DNA of 64,000 bases from Microbacterium timonense. Its GTDB lineage: Bacteria > Actinomycetota > Actinomycetes > Actinomycetales > Microbacteriaceae. Below the pieces are notes generated by a model, which did not search any database, was not told the DNA's origin, and saw only the letters and a list, made by a program, of their open reading frames with translations. Location: assembly GCF_900292075.1 (NCBI RefSeq), contig NZ_OLMV01000001.1, positions 744,001 to 808,000 on the forward strand, given 5' to 3'. This document shows positions 37,208 through 45,817 of this stretch, in pieces. Each line of letters opens with the position of its first letter. The stretch's first letter is position 1. Both the position numbers and the translations under genes were made by a program.

Positions 37208-37663
37208 GTGACACACGATCAGGACATCGAGACGCTCATCGTCGCCGCCCACGCGCTCACGCGCGTCGCGGCGCTCGAGACCACGAACGAAACCCCCTCC
37301 GCCCAATGGCGCACGCTCACGATCCTGCGCGACCACGGCCCGCTCCGGATCGGCGAACTCGCCCGGCTCAGTCGCGTGACCCAGCCCGGCATGACCAGGC
37401 TGGTGGGCCAGATGGCGGAAAGCGGGCTGGTGGCCAAGAAGGCGGATGCCGCCGATTCCCGGGCCACGATGGTCGAGGTCACCTCCCTCGGCCTGGAGGC
37501 GCTTCACACCTGGCTGCTGCAGCTCACCGCCGCGCTCGCGCCCCACTTCGACGATCTGGACGCAGAGGAATGGGGCGCGCTGCGCATCACGGCACAGATC
37601 CTCACGCGCAAGCTCGACCGCACCCGCACCGCCGAGGCGCAGACGACGGGAGCGGCCCGGTGA
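37208..37663 (+). CDS. MarR family transcriptional regulator
   Basis: The 151-aa winged-helix protein contains SAQWRTLTILRDHGPLRIGE, LARLSRVTQPGMTRLVGQMA and the wing KADAADSRATMVEVT. GTG 37208 is set by the TATACT box just upstream. Its stop overlaps the GTG of the following MFS gene (GTGA), the usual arrangement of a repressor with the exporter it controls. Confidence 0.94.
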   Translation: MTHDQDIETLIVAAHALTRVAALETTNETPSAQWRTLTILRDHGPLRIGELARLSRVTQPGMTRLVGQMAESGLVAKKADAADSRATMVEVTSLGLEALHTWLLQLTAALAPHFDDLDAEEWGALRITAQILTRKLDRTRTAEAQTTGAAR

Positions 37664-38892
37664 GCGCGCACGCGTCCTCGACCGGCTCGGTCTGGCGGCA
37701 GCCCGCACAGGTGTGGGCGGTCGCCTTCGCGTGCGTCGTCGCGTTCATGGGCATCGGCCTGGTCGACCCGATCCTTCCCGCCATCGCCGAGTCGCTGCAG
37801 GCGAGCCCCGTGCAGACGGAACTGCTCTTTACCAGCTACCTGCTTGTGACCGGTCTCGCGATGCTCATCACCAGCTGGATCTCCAGCCGCATCGGCGCGA
37901 AAGCGACGCTGCTCACCGGCCTCGCCCTCATCGTCGTCTTCGCGCTGCTGTGCTCGCTCAGCGGCAGCGTCGACGCGATCATCGGCTTCCGCGCGGGCTG
38001 GGGCCTGGGCAACGCGCTTTTCATCTCCACCGCGCTGGCCACCATCGTCGGCGCGGCAGCGGGGGGCAGCGGTGCGGCCATCGTGCTCTATGAGGCCGCC
38101 CTCGGACTCGGGATCGCGGTGGGACCGCTGCTGGGGGGCCTGCTCGGCGAGATCAGCTGGCGCGGCCCGTTCTTCGGCGTGGTCGTGCTCATGGCCATCG
38201 GCTTCGTGGCGGTGCTGGTGCTGCTGCGTGGTCCGAAGGAGAAGCCCGTCCCCGTGCCGTTGTCTGCGCCCTTCAAGGCGCTGCGCATCCCGGCGCTCGC
38301 CGTGCTCGCCGTCGCCGCACTGTTCTACAACATCGGGTTCTTCGTGCTGCTCGCCTTCTCACCCTTCCCCCTCGGGTTCGGTGCGATGGGCATCGGATTC
38401 ACCTTCTTCGGCTGGGGCGTGGCTCTTGCGATCACGAGCGTCTGGGTGGCTCCCCTGCTCCTGCGCGTCATGGCTCGCAGCACCGTGATGCTCCTGACGC
38501 TGCCGCTGCTGGCGGTCGACCTGATCGTGGCCGGCATCCTGGTGGCGGATGCCACGGCTCTGGTCGTGTGCATCATCGTCGGCGGCCTGCTGCTCGGCGT
38601 CATGAACACCGTCCTCACGGAATCCGTGATGGAGGCGACCGATCTCCCGCGGGCGGTCGCCTCATCGTCGTACTCGGCCGTGCGCTTCCTAGGTGGTGCG
38701 GCCGCGCCGCCGATCGCCGCCCTGCTGTGGCACCTCTACGGTGCGACCGTGCCGTACCTGTTCGCCGCGGCATCCGTCGTGGTCGCCACGCTGACGATCC
38801 TGCTCGGCCGTCGAGCCCTCGCGCGCATCGATGCACGTGAGGCGGATGCTGCCGAAGAGGCCGCAGCCGTCCTCGTGGGTGACGCGACCTGA
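37660..38892 (+). CDS. MFS transporter (DHA1-type drug exporter)
   Basis: The 410-aa membrane protein has 12 predicted helices. The N-terminal half carries FMGIGLVDPILPAIAESL, SSRIGAKATLLTGLALIV (motif A region) and LYEAALGLGIAVGPLLGG (motif C of proton-driven exporters). The C-terminal tail is acidic. GTG 37660 overlaps marR by 4 nt. Co-transcription with MarR suggests export of a toxic small molecule; the substrate cannot be inferred. Confidence 0.92.
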   Translation: MSAHASSTGSVWRQPAQVWAVAFACVVAFMGIGLVDPILPAIAESLQASPVQTELLFTSYLLVTGLAMLITSWISSRIGAKATLLTGLALIVVFALLCSLSGSVDAIIGFRAGWGLGNALFISTALATIVGAAAGGSGAAIVLYEAALGLGIAVGPLLGGLLGEISWRGPFFGVVVLMAIGFVAVLVLLRGPKEKPVPVPLSAPFKALRIPALAVLAVAALFYNIGFFVLLAFSPFPLGFGAMGIGFTFFGWGVALAITSVWVAPLLLRVMARSTVMLLTLPLLAVDLIVAGILVADATALVVCIIVGGLLLGVMNTVLTESVMEATDLPRAVASSSYSAVRFLGGAAAPPIAALLWHLYGATVPYLFAAASVVVATLTILLGRRALARIDAREADAAEEAAAVLVGDAT

Positions 38893-38908
38893 CACGCGCG
38901 GAAACCAC

Positions 38909-38940
38909 GAAGGGCGGTCCGTCTGGACCGCCCTTCTTTC
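38909..38940 (+). terminator. rho-independent terminator
   Basis: GAAGGGCGGTCC (38909-38920) pairs perfectly with 38925-38936 across a GTCT loop, followed by TTTC. It closes the marR-MFS operon and, read on the other strand, also follows the tRNA-Lys gene. Confidence 0.9.
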
Positions 38941-38941
38941 A

Positions 38942-39017
38942 TGGTGCGCCCCCAGGGACTTGAACCCTGAACCCACTGATTAAGAGTCAGTTGCTCTGCC
39001 GATTGAGCTAGAGGCGC
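38942..39017 (-). tRNA. tRNA-Lys (anticodon CTT)
   Basis: Complete cloverleaf on the minus strand: acceptor GCGCCTC/GGGGCGC, D arm with AGCTCAATCGG, anticodon arm CTGACTCTTAATCAG (loop CTCTTAA), T arm GGGTTCAAGTCCC, discriminator A, encoded CCA at 38942-38944. The 73-nt body has all conserved positions. Confidence 0.97.
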
Positions 39018-39098
39018 ATGATCCGCGTCGTGGCGAACCGAGGGTCAACGTTACCATCACGATCCCGCATCATGAAATCGGCGCGGGGGGTGCCCGGG

Positions 39099-39104
39099 TA
39101 TCCT
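39099..39104 (+). promoter_or_regulatory. -10 box TATCCT of hisN (leaderless)
   Basis: TATCCT ends 7 nt before the GTG start and no ribosome site is present, consistent with a leaderless message. Confidence 0.5.
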
Positions 39105-39111
39105 TGATCGC

Positions 39112-39939
39112 GTGACAGCCCCCTCCCCTGCCTCGACATTCGACATGCCGTTCGACGGGGATCTGAAGGCTGATCTGGACCTTGCTCTGCGCCTCGCCGA
39201 TGCGGCGGATGCGGTATCGATGTCCCGCTTCGACGCCGCGGATCTCGACATCCGACTCAAGCCCGACGCCAGCCACGTCACCGAGGCGGATCTGGCCACG
39301 GAGCGTGCGATCCGCGCGCTGCTGGAGGACGAGCGGCCTCGTGACGGCATCTTCGGCGAGGAGTACGGCATCACGGGCGACTCCTCACGTCAGTGGATCA
39401 TCGACCCGATCGACGGGACCGCGAACTATCTCAAGGGCATCCCGATGTGGACCACCCTGATCGCCCTCAGCATCGACGGGGTGCCACGCGTCGGCGTGGC
39501 GAGCCAGCCGGCGATCGGCAGGCGCTGGTGGGCGGCCACGGGGCTCGGCTCCTGGACTCGCACCGCCGCCGGACAGACCCAGCGTCTGCGCGTCTCGGAC
39601 GTCGACTCGATCGCGGAGTCCAGCGTCAGCTTCCAGAGCATCGCGCAATGGCGCGACGCCGGAAAGCTCGCCGCCCTCGAACGCCTGACGTCATCGGTGT
39701 GGCGCGACCGCGGGTACGGCGACGCCTGGCCGTACATGCTGCTCGCCGAAGGCCGTCTGGAGCTGGTCGCCGAGTTCGATGTCAAGGAGTACGACATCGC
39801 GGCGCTCGTCCCGATAGTCACGGAGGCCGGCGGCAGGTTCACCTCGTTCGACGGGAACGACACGCTGTCGGAACGCTCTTCCCTCGCCACCAACCGAGTG
39901 CTCCACGACGCATATCTCGAGCTCCTGCACGCCACCTGA
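39112..39939 (+). CDS. hisN: inositol monophosphatase family phosphatase, probable histidinol-phosphatase
   Basis: The 275-aa Mg-dependent phosphatase has metal ligands in IFGEEYG (E83) and IIDPIDGTANYLKGIP (D98, D101), and in YGDAWPYMLLAEGRLELVAE near the C-terminus. The combination with IPMWTTLIAL resembles actinobacterial HisN, which removes phosphate from L-histidinol phosphate; other IMPase substrates are possible. GTG 39112 follows a TATCCT box. No other his genes are in the window. Confidence 0.85.
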   Translation: MTAPSPASTFDMPFDGDLKADLDLALRLADAADAVSMSRFDAADLDIRLKPDASHVTEADLATERAIRALLEDERPRDGIFGEEYGITGDSSRQWIIDPIDGTANYLKGIPMWTTLIALSIDGVPRVGVASQPAIGRRWWAATGLGSWTRTAAGQTQRLRVSDVDSIAESSVSFQSIAQWRDAGKLAALERLTSSVWRDRGYGDAWPYMLLAEGRLELVAEFDVKEYDIAALVPIVTEAGGRFTSFDGNDTLSERSSLATNRVLHDAYLELLHAT

Positions 39940-39976
39940 CGACTTGACCGCCTCCCCTTCCCCACGGAGACTCTCG

Positions 39977-40555
39977 ATGCCCGCTCCCCGCGTCCTCGGT
40001 ACCGCCACCGCGCTGGTCCTCGCTGCCATCCTGCTCACCGGCTGCGGCGGCACGCCCGCACCGGAACCCGAAGACACCGGTGCCGCCGCCGCACCGACGC
40101 CCGCAGCGCCCGAGCCGACCTCGTCTGCGACCCCCGAGCCGACCGCAGCCGCCGATCCGACCTGTGAAACGCTGATCAGCGAATCGGTCGTCGCCGACTA
40201 CGAGAGCGTCGGCTGGACCGCACAGGAGTCGCCGCTGTACATCGGCAGCACGCAGATCGAAGACGGCATCCAGTGCATGTGGGCGAACTTCAACGGCCCC
40301 GCGGGCGACCAGGGTCAGATGTTCGGGTGGGCGACCCTGCCCGACGACGAGGCCGTCGACGTGCAGGAAGAGCTGCTCTCCCAGGGCTGGATCCGCGAGG
40401 AGTCCGCGGAGGGCGTGTACATCACCGAGAGCGCCGACACCGCCATCGCCACCGACGAAGAAGGCTACGGGATGACGTACCTCTTCGCGGACGGCCACGT
40501 GAAGGCCTCCGACACGAAGCAGGGCATCCTGCTGATCGAGTGGCCCAAGCCCTGA
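39977..40555 (+). CDS. secreted lipoprotein (192 aa)
   Basis: Function unknown. The signal MPAPRVLGTATALVLAAILL is followed by TGCGG, a clear lipobox, and a Pro/Ala/Glu-rich linker (~25-60). The mature domain (~65-190) is acidic with two Cys (PTCETLIS and GIQCMWANF) that may form a disulfide. GGAG lies 7 nt before ATG 39977. The longer frame from a TTG at 39944 is rejected because it hides the signal peptide. Confidence 0.85.
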   Translation: MPAPRVLGTATALVLAAILLTGCGGTPAPEPEDTGAAAAPTPAAPEPTSSATPEPTAAADPTCETLISESVVADYESVGWTAQESPLYIGSTQIEDGIQCMWANFNGPAGDQGQMFGWATLPDDEAVDVQEELLSQGWIREESAEGVYITESADTAIATDEEGYGMTYLFADGHVKASDTKQGILLIEWPKP

Positions 40556-40616
40556 CCGCGGACGCGACGTGCCACGATCGCAAAGGCTCACTGCCTACCG
40601 CGTAGGCTCGAACGCT

Positions 40617-41156
40617 ATGGCGATCGGCGCGACGATGTACACCTTTGCGGTCCAGCTGGCCGATGTCGACCGCGGCGTCTACGAAGAGTTGGCGGTGCGT
40701 GTGGCGCGGCATCCGTCCGAGACCGATGCGTTCATGCTCACCCGCGTGCTCGCATACTGCCTGGAGTACGAGGAAGGGATCTCCTTCAGTGAAGGAGTCT
40801 CGGCCACAGACGAGCCGGCCGTCCTCGTGCGGGACCTGACCGGTGCGCTGGTGGCCTGGATCGAAGTCGGAGCGCCGGATGCCGCGCGCCTGCACTCCGG
40901 GAGCATGCAGGCCTCGCGCGTCGCGGTCTACACCCATCGCGACCCGGCGAAAGTCGCCGCACCGTTGGCCGGCAAGCGCATCCACCGGGCGGAGCAGATC
41001 TCGCTTCACTCCTTCGACCCGCGGTTCGTCGAGGCCGCGACCGCGCTGCTCGAGCGCCGCAACACGATGGTGGTGTCGGTCACCGAGCGACGGATCTACC
41101 TCGACCTCAACGGCACGACTCTGGAGACCGACATCCGCACCCGAGCCATCGTCTGA
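40617..41156 (+). CDS. yaeQ: YaeQ family protein
   Basis: The 179-aa protein matches YaeQ (a PD-(D/E)XK-like fold of unclear function): GATMYTFAVQLADVDRGVYE, RVARHPSETDAFMLTRVLAY, EGISFSEGVSATDEPAV, WIEVGAPDAARLHSGS and ISLHSFDPRF. A TAGGCT box ends 8 nt before ATG 40617, suggesting leaderless translation. In E. coli YaeQ was studied as a possible RfaH suppressor but no enzyme activity is established. Confidence 0.9.
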   Translation: MAIGATMYTFAVQLADVDRGVYEELAVRVARHPSETDAFMLTRVLAYCLEYEEGISFSEGVSATDEPAVLVRDLTGALVAWIEVGAPDAARLHSGSMQASRVAVYTHRDPAKVAAPLAGKRIHRAEQISLHSFDPRFVEAATALLERRNTMVVSVTERRIYLDLNGTTLETDIRTRAIV

Positions 41157-41166
41157 TGCCTTCCCG

Positions 41167-41385
41167 ATGATCGACCTCCCCGAGCCCGGCCACCGCGTGG
41201 TCGTGCGATACCTCCTCCCCTCCGGTCAGGCGACCGACGCGCTGGGTGACCTGCTCAGCGCGGACGAGACGACCATCGTCGTCGACGGCAAGCGCGGTGT
41301 CGAACGCATCGCGCGGTCGGCGATCGTCGCGGCCAAAGAGGTCCCCCCGCCGCCTCCGCCCCGCACCGGACGCCCGCGCGGGTGA
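41167..41385 (+). CDS. small SH3-like domain protein (72 aa)
   Basis: Short protein starting [20 protein letters not shown] with [20 protein letters not shown] and a Pro-rich basic end. It resembles the N-terminal beta-barrel domain that precedes the GNAT domain in actinobacterial Rv0428c-like acetyltransferases, but no acetyltransferase follows, so this is a free-standing domain. It starts 11 bp after yaeQ and is probably co-transcribed. Confidence 0.65.
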   Translation: MIDLPEPGHRVVVRYLLPSGQATDALGDLLSADETTIVVDGKRGVERIARSAIVAAKEVPPPPPPRTGRPRG

Positions 41386-41500
41386 CGGGCGCTACATCGT
41401 CGATCGCCTAACCACGGATCGGCAGTCCGTGGACGAGCGCGCCCTGAATCGCGCTCGCGGGAGTGCGCAGCATGGAAGCTCGACCGACAGGAGCAGAGAC

Positions 41501-42439
41501 ATGACGAACACCCTCGACATCCCCGTCCCGGATCTCACTGGAAAGCTGGCACTGATCACCGGAGCAAGCGACGGTGTGGGATTCGAGATCGCGGCCCGCC
41601 TCGCCCGCGCGGGAGCCGCGATCGTCATGCCCGTGCGCAACCAAGAAAAGGGCGCGTCGGCGGCCGCGAAGATCCGCGAGCGGACGGGGAACGCCGAGGT
41701 CACCGTCCGGCAGCTGGACCTCTCTTCGCTGGACTCGGTGACGGCGCTCTCCGACGAACTCATTCGGGAAGGACGCCCGATCGAGATCCTCATCGCCAAC
41801 GCCGGCGTCATGAACCCACCGACCCGTCGTCTCAGCGCGGACGGATTCGAGTTGCAGCTGGCCACCAATCACCTCGGGCACTTCGCCTTGACCGCACGGC
41901 TGCTTCCGCTCCTGCGCGCCGGAGGGGCCCGCGTGACGAGCCAGATCAGTGTCGCCGCGGACCAGGGGCAGGTGAACTGGACGGACCCGAACTGGGACAG
42001 TGGGTACTCGCCGATGAAGGCGTACAGCTCCTCGAAGATCGCGCTGGGGCTTTTCGCGATGGAGCTGCACCGGCGTTCCGAGGCCGAGGGCTGGGGCATC
42101 CGGAGCAATCTGTCGCATCCCGGTGTCACGCCGACGAACCTGCTCTCGGCTCAGCCCGGCATGGGCCGTCCTCGCGACACCGTCGCCGTCAGAGTCATCC
42201 GGGCGCTTTCGCGGCGCGGCATCCTCGTCGGCACCCCCTCGTCGGCGGCGTTGACGGCGGTGTACGCGTCGACGAACCCGGCAGCAGAGGGCGGTCGCCT
42301 GTACGGCCCGAGCGGGTTCCGTCATCTCGGGGGTCTTCCCGGCGAGCAAGCGGTCTTCTCTCGGCTGCGGAGCGAAGCGGATGCTCGCCGCGTGTGGGAG
42401 CTCTCGGAGCAGCTCACCGGCCTTCGCGTGGCGGTGTGA
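41501..42439 (+). CDS. short-chain dehydrogenase/reductase
   Basis: The 312-aa SDR is of the retinol-dehydrogenase/WWOX-like type: [16 protein letters not shown] (cofactor loop), [26 protein letters not shown], catalytic Tyr/Lys in YSSSK and [10 protein letters not shown]. An arginine (PVRNQEKG) after strand 2 suggests NADP preference. GGAG lies 9 nt before ATG 41501. The divergence of end sequences leaves the substrate unknown. It is followed by a MmyB-like regulator that probably controls it. Confidence 0.92.
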   Translation: MTNTLDIPVPDLTGKLALITGASDGVGFEIAARLARAGAAIVMPVRNQEKGASAAAKIRERTGNAEVTVRQLDLSSLDSVTALSDELIREGRPIEILIANAGVMNPPTRRLSADGFELQLATNHLGHFALTARLLPLLRAGGARVTSQISVAADQGQVNWTDPNWDSGYSPMKAYSSSKIALGLFAMELHRRSEAEGWGIRSNLSHPGVTPTNLLSAQPGMGRPRDTVAVRVIRALSRRGILVGTPSSAALTAVYASTNPAAEGGRLYGPSGFRHLGGLPGEQAVFSRLRSEADARRVWELSEQLTGLRVAV

Positions 42440-42506
42440 GGCGGAATCCGGACAGAGGGATCGCTGGTCCCTGGATGCGCGCCGGTTCGTCGTCGAGACT
42501 CGGACG

Positions 42507-43352
42507 ATGGACAGGGCACAACTAGCGGACTTCCTGCGTCGTCGCCGTGGCGCGCTGCAGCCGGAGGACGTCGGCCTCGGCCGTGGACCTCGCCGCCGCA
42601 CACCAGGCCTGCGCCGGGAGGAGGTCGCGGCTCTCTGCGACATGTCGGTGGACTACTACAGCCGTCTGGAACAGGCTCGAGGTCCGCAGCCGTCGGAGCA
42701 GATGCTCGCCGCGATCGCACGGGGCCTGCGCCTCACACTCGACGAACGCGACCACCTCTTCCGGCTGGCCGGGCACACGGCTCCGGCGCGTGCGCTGCGG
42801 GACGAGCATGTCTCCCCCGGCCTGATGCGCGTTCTCGACCGGCTCGCCGACACGCCCGCGCAGGTCATGACCCCGCTCGGCGAGACGCTCGCCCAGACCG
42901 CGGCTGCCCAAGCGCTCTTCGGCGACGAGACCCGCTTCACCGGGTTCATGCGAAGCGTCGGCTACCGATGGTTCATGGATCCGGCCAGTCGCGCGGTCTA
43001 CCCCGCCGAGGATCACCACCAGCACTCACTCGCCTTCACCGCCGACATCCGCAGTGCCTACGTGATGTTCGGCGCCCGCTCCCGTGCCGGAGCGATGGTG
43101 GACGCGCTTCTGGCCGGAAGCGGCGAGTTCGCCGGACTGTGGGAGGCCCACAACGTGCGCCGCGAGCACCCTCGCGAGAAACGGCTGCAGCACCCGGAAG
43201 TCGGCGTGATGCGCCTGCAATGCCAGCTGCTCATCGATCCGGACCAGGGGCAGACCCTGCTCGTCCTCACGGCGACCCCCGGCACCGAGGACCATGATCG
43301 CCTGCAGCTGCTGACGGTCATCGGCAGGCAGGCGGTCGCGCCGGGCCGCTGA
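42507..43352 (+). CDS. XRE family regulator with MmyB-like ligand domain
   Basis: The 281-aa protein has an N-terminal helix-turn-helix (~5-75) with the signature RTPGLRREEVAALCDMSVDY, YSRLEQARGPQPSEQMLAAI and LRLTLDERDHLFRLAG. A C-terminal MmyB-type fatty-acid-binding-like domain carries GYRWFMDPASRAVYP and FAGLWEAHNVRREH. Such regulators usually control an adjacent reductase, here the upstream SDR, 67 bp away on the same strand. Confidence 0.92.
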   Translation: MDRAQLADFLRRRRGALQPEDVGLGRGPRRRTPGLRREEVAALCDMSVDYYSRLEQARGPQPSEQMLAAIARGLRLTLDERDHLFRLAGHTAPARALRDEHVSPGLMRVLDRLADTPAQVMTPLGETLAQTAAAQALFGDETRFTGFMRSVGYRWFMDPASRAVYPAEDHHQHSLAFTADIRSAYVMFGARSRAGAMVDALLAGSGEFAGLWEAHNVRREHPREKRLQHPEVGVMRLQCQLLIDPDQGQTLLVLTATPGTEDHDRLQLLTVIGRQAVAPGR

Positions 43353-43430
43353 CCTCGGCATGTCCAGCGTGCCGACGGCGACACGACCCACGCGATCTCC
43401 CCGTCGGCGTCGTGCTCACTCGGGCTGGGG

Positions 43431-43844
43431 TCAGTTAGCGTTCCAGCGCGTCAGCTTCTCCGGGTTGAGCACCAGCCACGCCTCGACGATCCGGCGGCAA
43501 CGCACCCTGACGGCCAGCACACCGGTCACCCTCCCCTCCCGGCACAGCACGATGCCGGGAAGGCCGTTCACCGACTCGACCCTCAATGACCCGGCGGACT
43601 CTCGCAGCGCTCGGAAGAGGTATCCGCCGACCTCCGAAGCGCCCTCCAGCGCCGCTCGGGGCGCCGCCACCACCCCACCTCCGTCGACGATGAGTCTGAC
43701 GGCGGGATGCAGCATCCGCTCCACGCCGGACGAATCCGCGGATGCCGCGGCCGCCGCGAGCGCACGCGCGACATGGCCGTGTTGCAGAGTGGTCGACCTC
43801 GAGCTCGGCGACGGCATGCGGGAGCGGGACGCGCGGCGGATCAC
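43431..43844 (-). CDS. SnoaL/NTF2-like domain protein coupled to the ECF sigma gene
   Basis: The 137-aa protein shows ERMLHPAVRLIVDGGGVVAA, RVESVNGLPGIVLCREGR and a closing WLVLNPEKLTRWN. These resemble the C-terminal SnoaL-like extension of SigJ/ECF41 factors, where a WVMSPDKL motif also occurs. GTG 43844 overlaps the sigma gene stop (GTGA). It may be a detached sigma C-terminal domain that modulates the sigma factor, or a relic of a duplicated sigma gene. Confidence 0.65.
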   Translation of the reverse strand: MIRRASRSRMPSPSSRSTTLQHGHVARALAAAAASADSSGVERMLHPAVRLIVDGGGVVAAPRAALEGASEVGGYLFRALRESAGSLRVESVNGLPGIVLCREGRVTGVLAVRVRCRRIVEAWLVLNPEKLTRWNAN

Positions 43845-44782
43845 GCGCCCACCCGGGTGGCGTGCCCGAGCTTGTCCGGGCTCATCACCCACAGGAGCTG
43901 GCGGATGCCGTCCTCACCGGCCGTGAGGGTGACGACCGTGGTGACCTCGCCGTCCTGCGACAGCGTGGCGGCGGGCTGACCGTTGACGTCGACCCACTGG
44001 ATGGTCTTGCCTGTCCAGAAGTGGCTCGAGAACGCCGCGATGAACTTGGCGACCCGGCTGCGACCGGCAACCGGCACACGAGCGGCCAGTTTCACGCCGT
44101 TGCCGTCGGTGTAGCTGACCACATCCTCGGCGAACAGACGCTCCAGATCGGTCACGTCGCCCTTCTGAGCGGCGACGAGGAACGCCTCCAGCAGGCGCCG
44201 TTGCTCCGTCGCGGCCACCTCCGCCTTGCGCGCGGACGCCAGATGCTTGCGCGCGCGGCTGACGAGCTGGCGGGCACTCGTGACCGTGGCGCCGATGACC
44301 TCGCCGATTCGTTCGTACGGGTAGTCCAGAGCCTCCCGCAGGATGTACGCGGCCCGCTCGGTGGGCGTGAGCTTCTCCAGCATCAGCAGGATGGCGAACT
44401 GCAGCGCCTCTCCGCGCTCGGCGCCCAGGGCCGGGTCGGCGTCGGTGTTCACCGGCTCCGGGAGCCATGGGCCGATGTACGTCTCGCGCCGCGCATGCGC
44501 GGACTGCGTCGCGTTGATCGAGAGCCTCGTGGCGATGGTGGCGAGGAACGCCCCCGGCTCATGGATGTCGGCGCGGTCGGTGTTCTGCCACCGGATCCAG
44601 GTCTCCTGCACGATGTCCTCGGCGTCGGCGACGGTGCCGAGCATCCGGTAGGCGATGCCGAAGATGCGACGCCGATGCTCGTCGAAGGTCGTGATGGCCC
44701 GTGCGATGTCGCCTGCCTCGGCTGCGGCATCCGTCGCCCGAGCCATCGCGCCCGCTGGTGTTTTCGGGTTCTGCTCTCCCAT
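43841..44782 (-). CDS. sigJ: ECF sigma factor, SigJ/ECF41 type
   Basis: The 313-aa protein has sigma region 2 (~30-95: FDEHRRRIFGIAYRMLGTVA, DAEDIVQETWIRWQ), region 4 (~135-190: LTPTERAAYILREALDYPYE, RIGEVIGATVTSARQLVSRA) and a C-terminal SnoaL-like domain (~200-313) ending WVMSPDKLGHATRVGA. ECF41 factors have no anti-sigma partner; the extension modulates activity. The upstream oxidoreductase gene is 8 bp away. Both that operon and the divergent hydrolase have promoters resembling the ECF41 consensus. Confidence 0.92.
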   Translation of the reverse strand: MGEQNPKTPAGAMARATDAAAEAGDIARAITTFDEHRRRIFGIAYRMLGTVADAEDIVQETWIRWQNTDRADIHEPGAFLATIATRLSINATQSAHARRETYIGPWLPEPVNTDADPALGAERGEALQFAILLMLEKLTPTERAAYILREALDYPYERIGEVIGATVTSARQLVSRARKHLASARKAEVAATEQRRLLEAFLVAAQKGDVTDLERLFAEDVVSYTDGNGVKLAARVPVAGRSRVAKFIAAFSSHFWTGKTIQWVDVNGQPAATLSQDGEVTTVVTLTAGEDGIRQLLWVMSPDKLGHATRVGA

Positions 44783-44790
44783 TGCGAGGC

Positions 44791-45585
44791 TCAGCGTACG
44801 CCTGCGATCGACGGCAGCAGCGCGCCGTCTGCCTCCTGGACCGCCACCTGCCAGTCGTGGAAGCGGGTGGGAGCGATGACCGCGTCGACGTCGGGAAGCA
44901 GCTCCCAGCGGTCGAGCCGCGCACCGAAATAGGTGGCGAGCGCATCGGCGATGACCTCGCGCTCGTCACGGCGGAATCGCAGCTCCCGCTGGGCGAGGAA
45001 GCCCAGCTCGAACACTTCGGGCCCAGCATGCTCCGTGATGCCACCGGTCGGGCGGGCGACTGCGGCGCGGGCGACGGCTGCCGCCACGTCGTCGGCGGCC
45101 ATCGGCTGGATCAGGGCATCGGCCACGTGCGCGATGCCGCTGCGGGTCGCGGCATCGGTGATACTGCGGATGAACTCGAAGAACTGCGTCGCGTGCACGA
45201 TCGAGAACGGCCGACCGGATGCCGCCAGCAGGCGCTCCTGCTCCGCCTTCGCTTGGAAATACCCGCCCTCGGAGCGTGCGAGCCGGTCGGTGCCGACGAC
45301 AGAGAGCACGACATGGTGGCGCACTCCGGCGTTCGCGCCGTAGGTCAGCAGATTGAGCGTCGACCCCGAGAAGAACTCCCGGGCGCCCTCCTCATCGGTG
45401 TACGAGGAGTTCGAGACGTCGACGATGGTCTCGACCCTGTCGAGGGCCTCCTCGAGTCCCTCGCCGGTGAACGAGTCGACGCCCACCGCGCGCGCGACCA
45501 CGACCACATCGTGCCCGGTCGCTTCGAGCGAGGCGACGACTCTCGAGCCGATCAGGCCGGTTCCCCCGATGACAGCGATCCTCAT
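44791..45585 (-). CDS. NAD(P)-binding oxidoreductase (atypical SDR, NmrA-like)
   Basis: The 264-aa protein begins MRIAVIGGTGLIGSRVVASL, a dinucleotide-binding fold, with VVLSVVGTDRLARSEGGYFQ and FSIVHATQFFEF characteristic of NmrA/atypical SDR members. GAGG lies 8 nt before ATG 45585. It precedes sigJ in one operon; ECF41 sigma genes are known to be linked to oxidoreductase, epimerase or carboxymuconolactone decarboxylase genes. Its promoter is a probable ECF41 target. Confidence 0.88.
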   Translation of the reverse strand: MRIAVIGGTGLIGSRVVASLEATGHDVVVVARAVGVDSFTGEGLEEALDRVETIVDVSNSSYTDEEGAREFFSGSTLNLLTYGANAGVRHHVVLSVVGTDRLARSEGGYFQAKAEQERLLAASGRPFSIVHATQFFEFIRSITDAATRSGIAHVADALIQPMAADDVAAAVARAAVARPTGGITEHAGPEVFELGFLAQRELRFRRDEREVIADALATYFGARLDRWELLPDVDAVIAPTRFHDWQVAVQEADGALLPSIAGVR

Positions 45586-45637
45586 GACGAATCCTCTCTG
45601 CTGGATCGCACGCGGAAACGCGCGCGTCTCCAGCTGA

Positions 45638-45664
45638 GACCGGATACCCCGCCGCGATGTGACA
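45638..45664 (-). promoter_or_regulatory. ECF41-type promoter of the oxidoreductase-sigJ operon
   Basis: On the minus strand TGTCACA (45658-45664) is followed after 16 nt by GGTC (45638-45641). The described ECF41 consensus is TGTCACA-N16-CGTC. It lies ~50 bp upstream of the ATG, implying autoregulation. Confidence 0.7.
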
Positions 45665-45742
45665 GGAATCGCGAAGTTCCTCACCCGCCGGCCGAGCGGG
45701 AGGAACGAGTGTATCGAGACCACCACCGCATGACCGGAACCC

Positions 45743-45769
45743 CGTCACAACTTCGGCCACCGCCCGGTC
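45743..45769 (+). promoter_or_regulatory. ECF41-type promoter of the hydrolase gene
   Basis: CGTCACA (45743-45749), 16 nt, GGTC (45766-45769): one mismatch each to the ECF41 -35 and -10 elements and the same geometry as the divergent promoter. The hydrolase ATG is 48 bp downstream. Confidence 0.65.
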
Positions 45770-45817
45770 CTCCCTGTCAGCACCACCGCGCACACCACCC
45801 AGGCCGAAAGGGCCGCA

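Noticed and set aside
36448..37659. Long N-terminal extension of the MFS gene
   Set aside because: Upstream part is antisense to the binding-protein gene and runs across the MarR gene; GTG 37660 with GTGA overlap fits family length.
39944..39976. TTG-initiated extension of the lipoprotein
   Set aside because: Would bury the lipoprotein signal; ATG 39977 has a good ribosome site.
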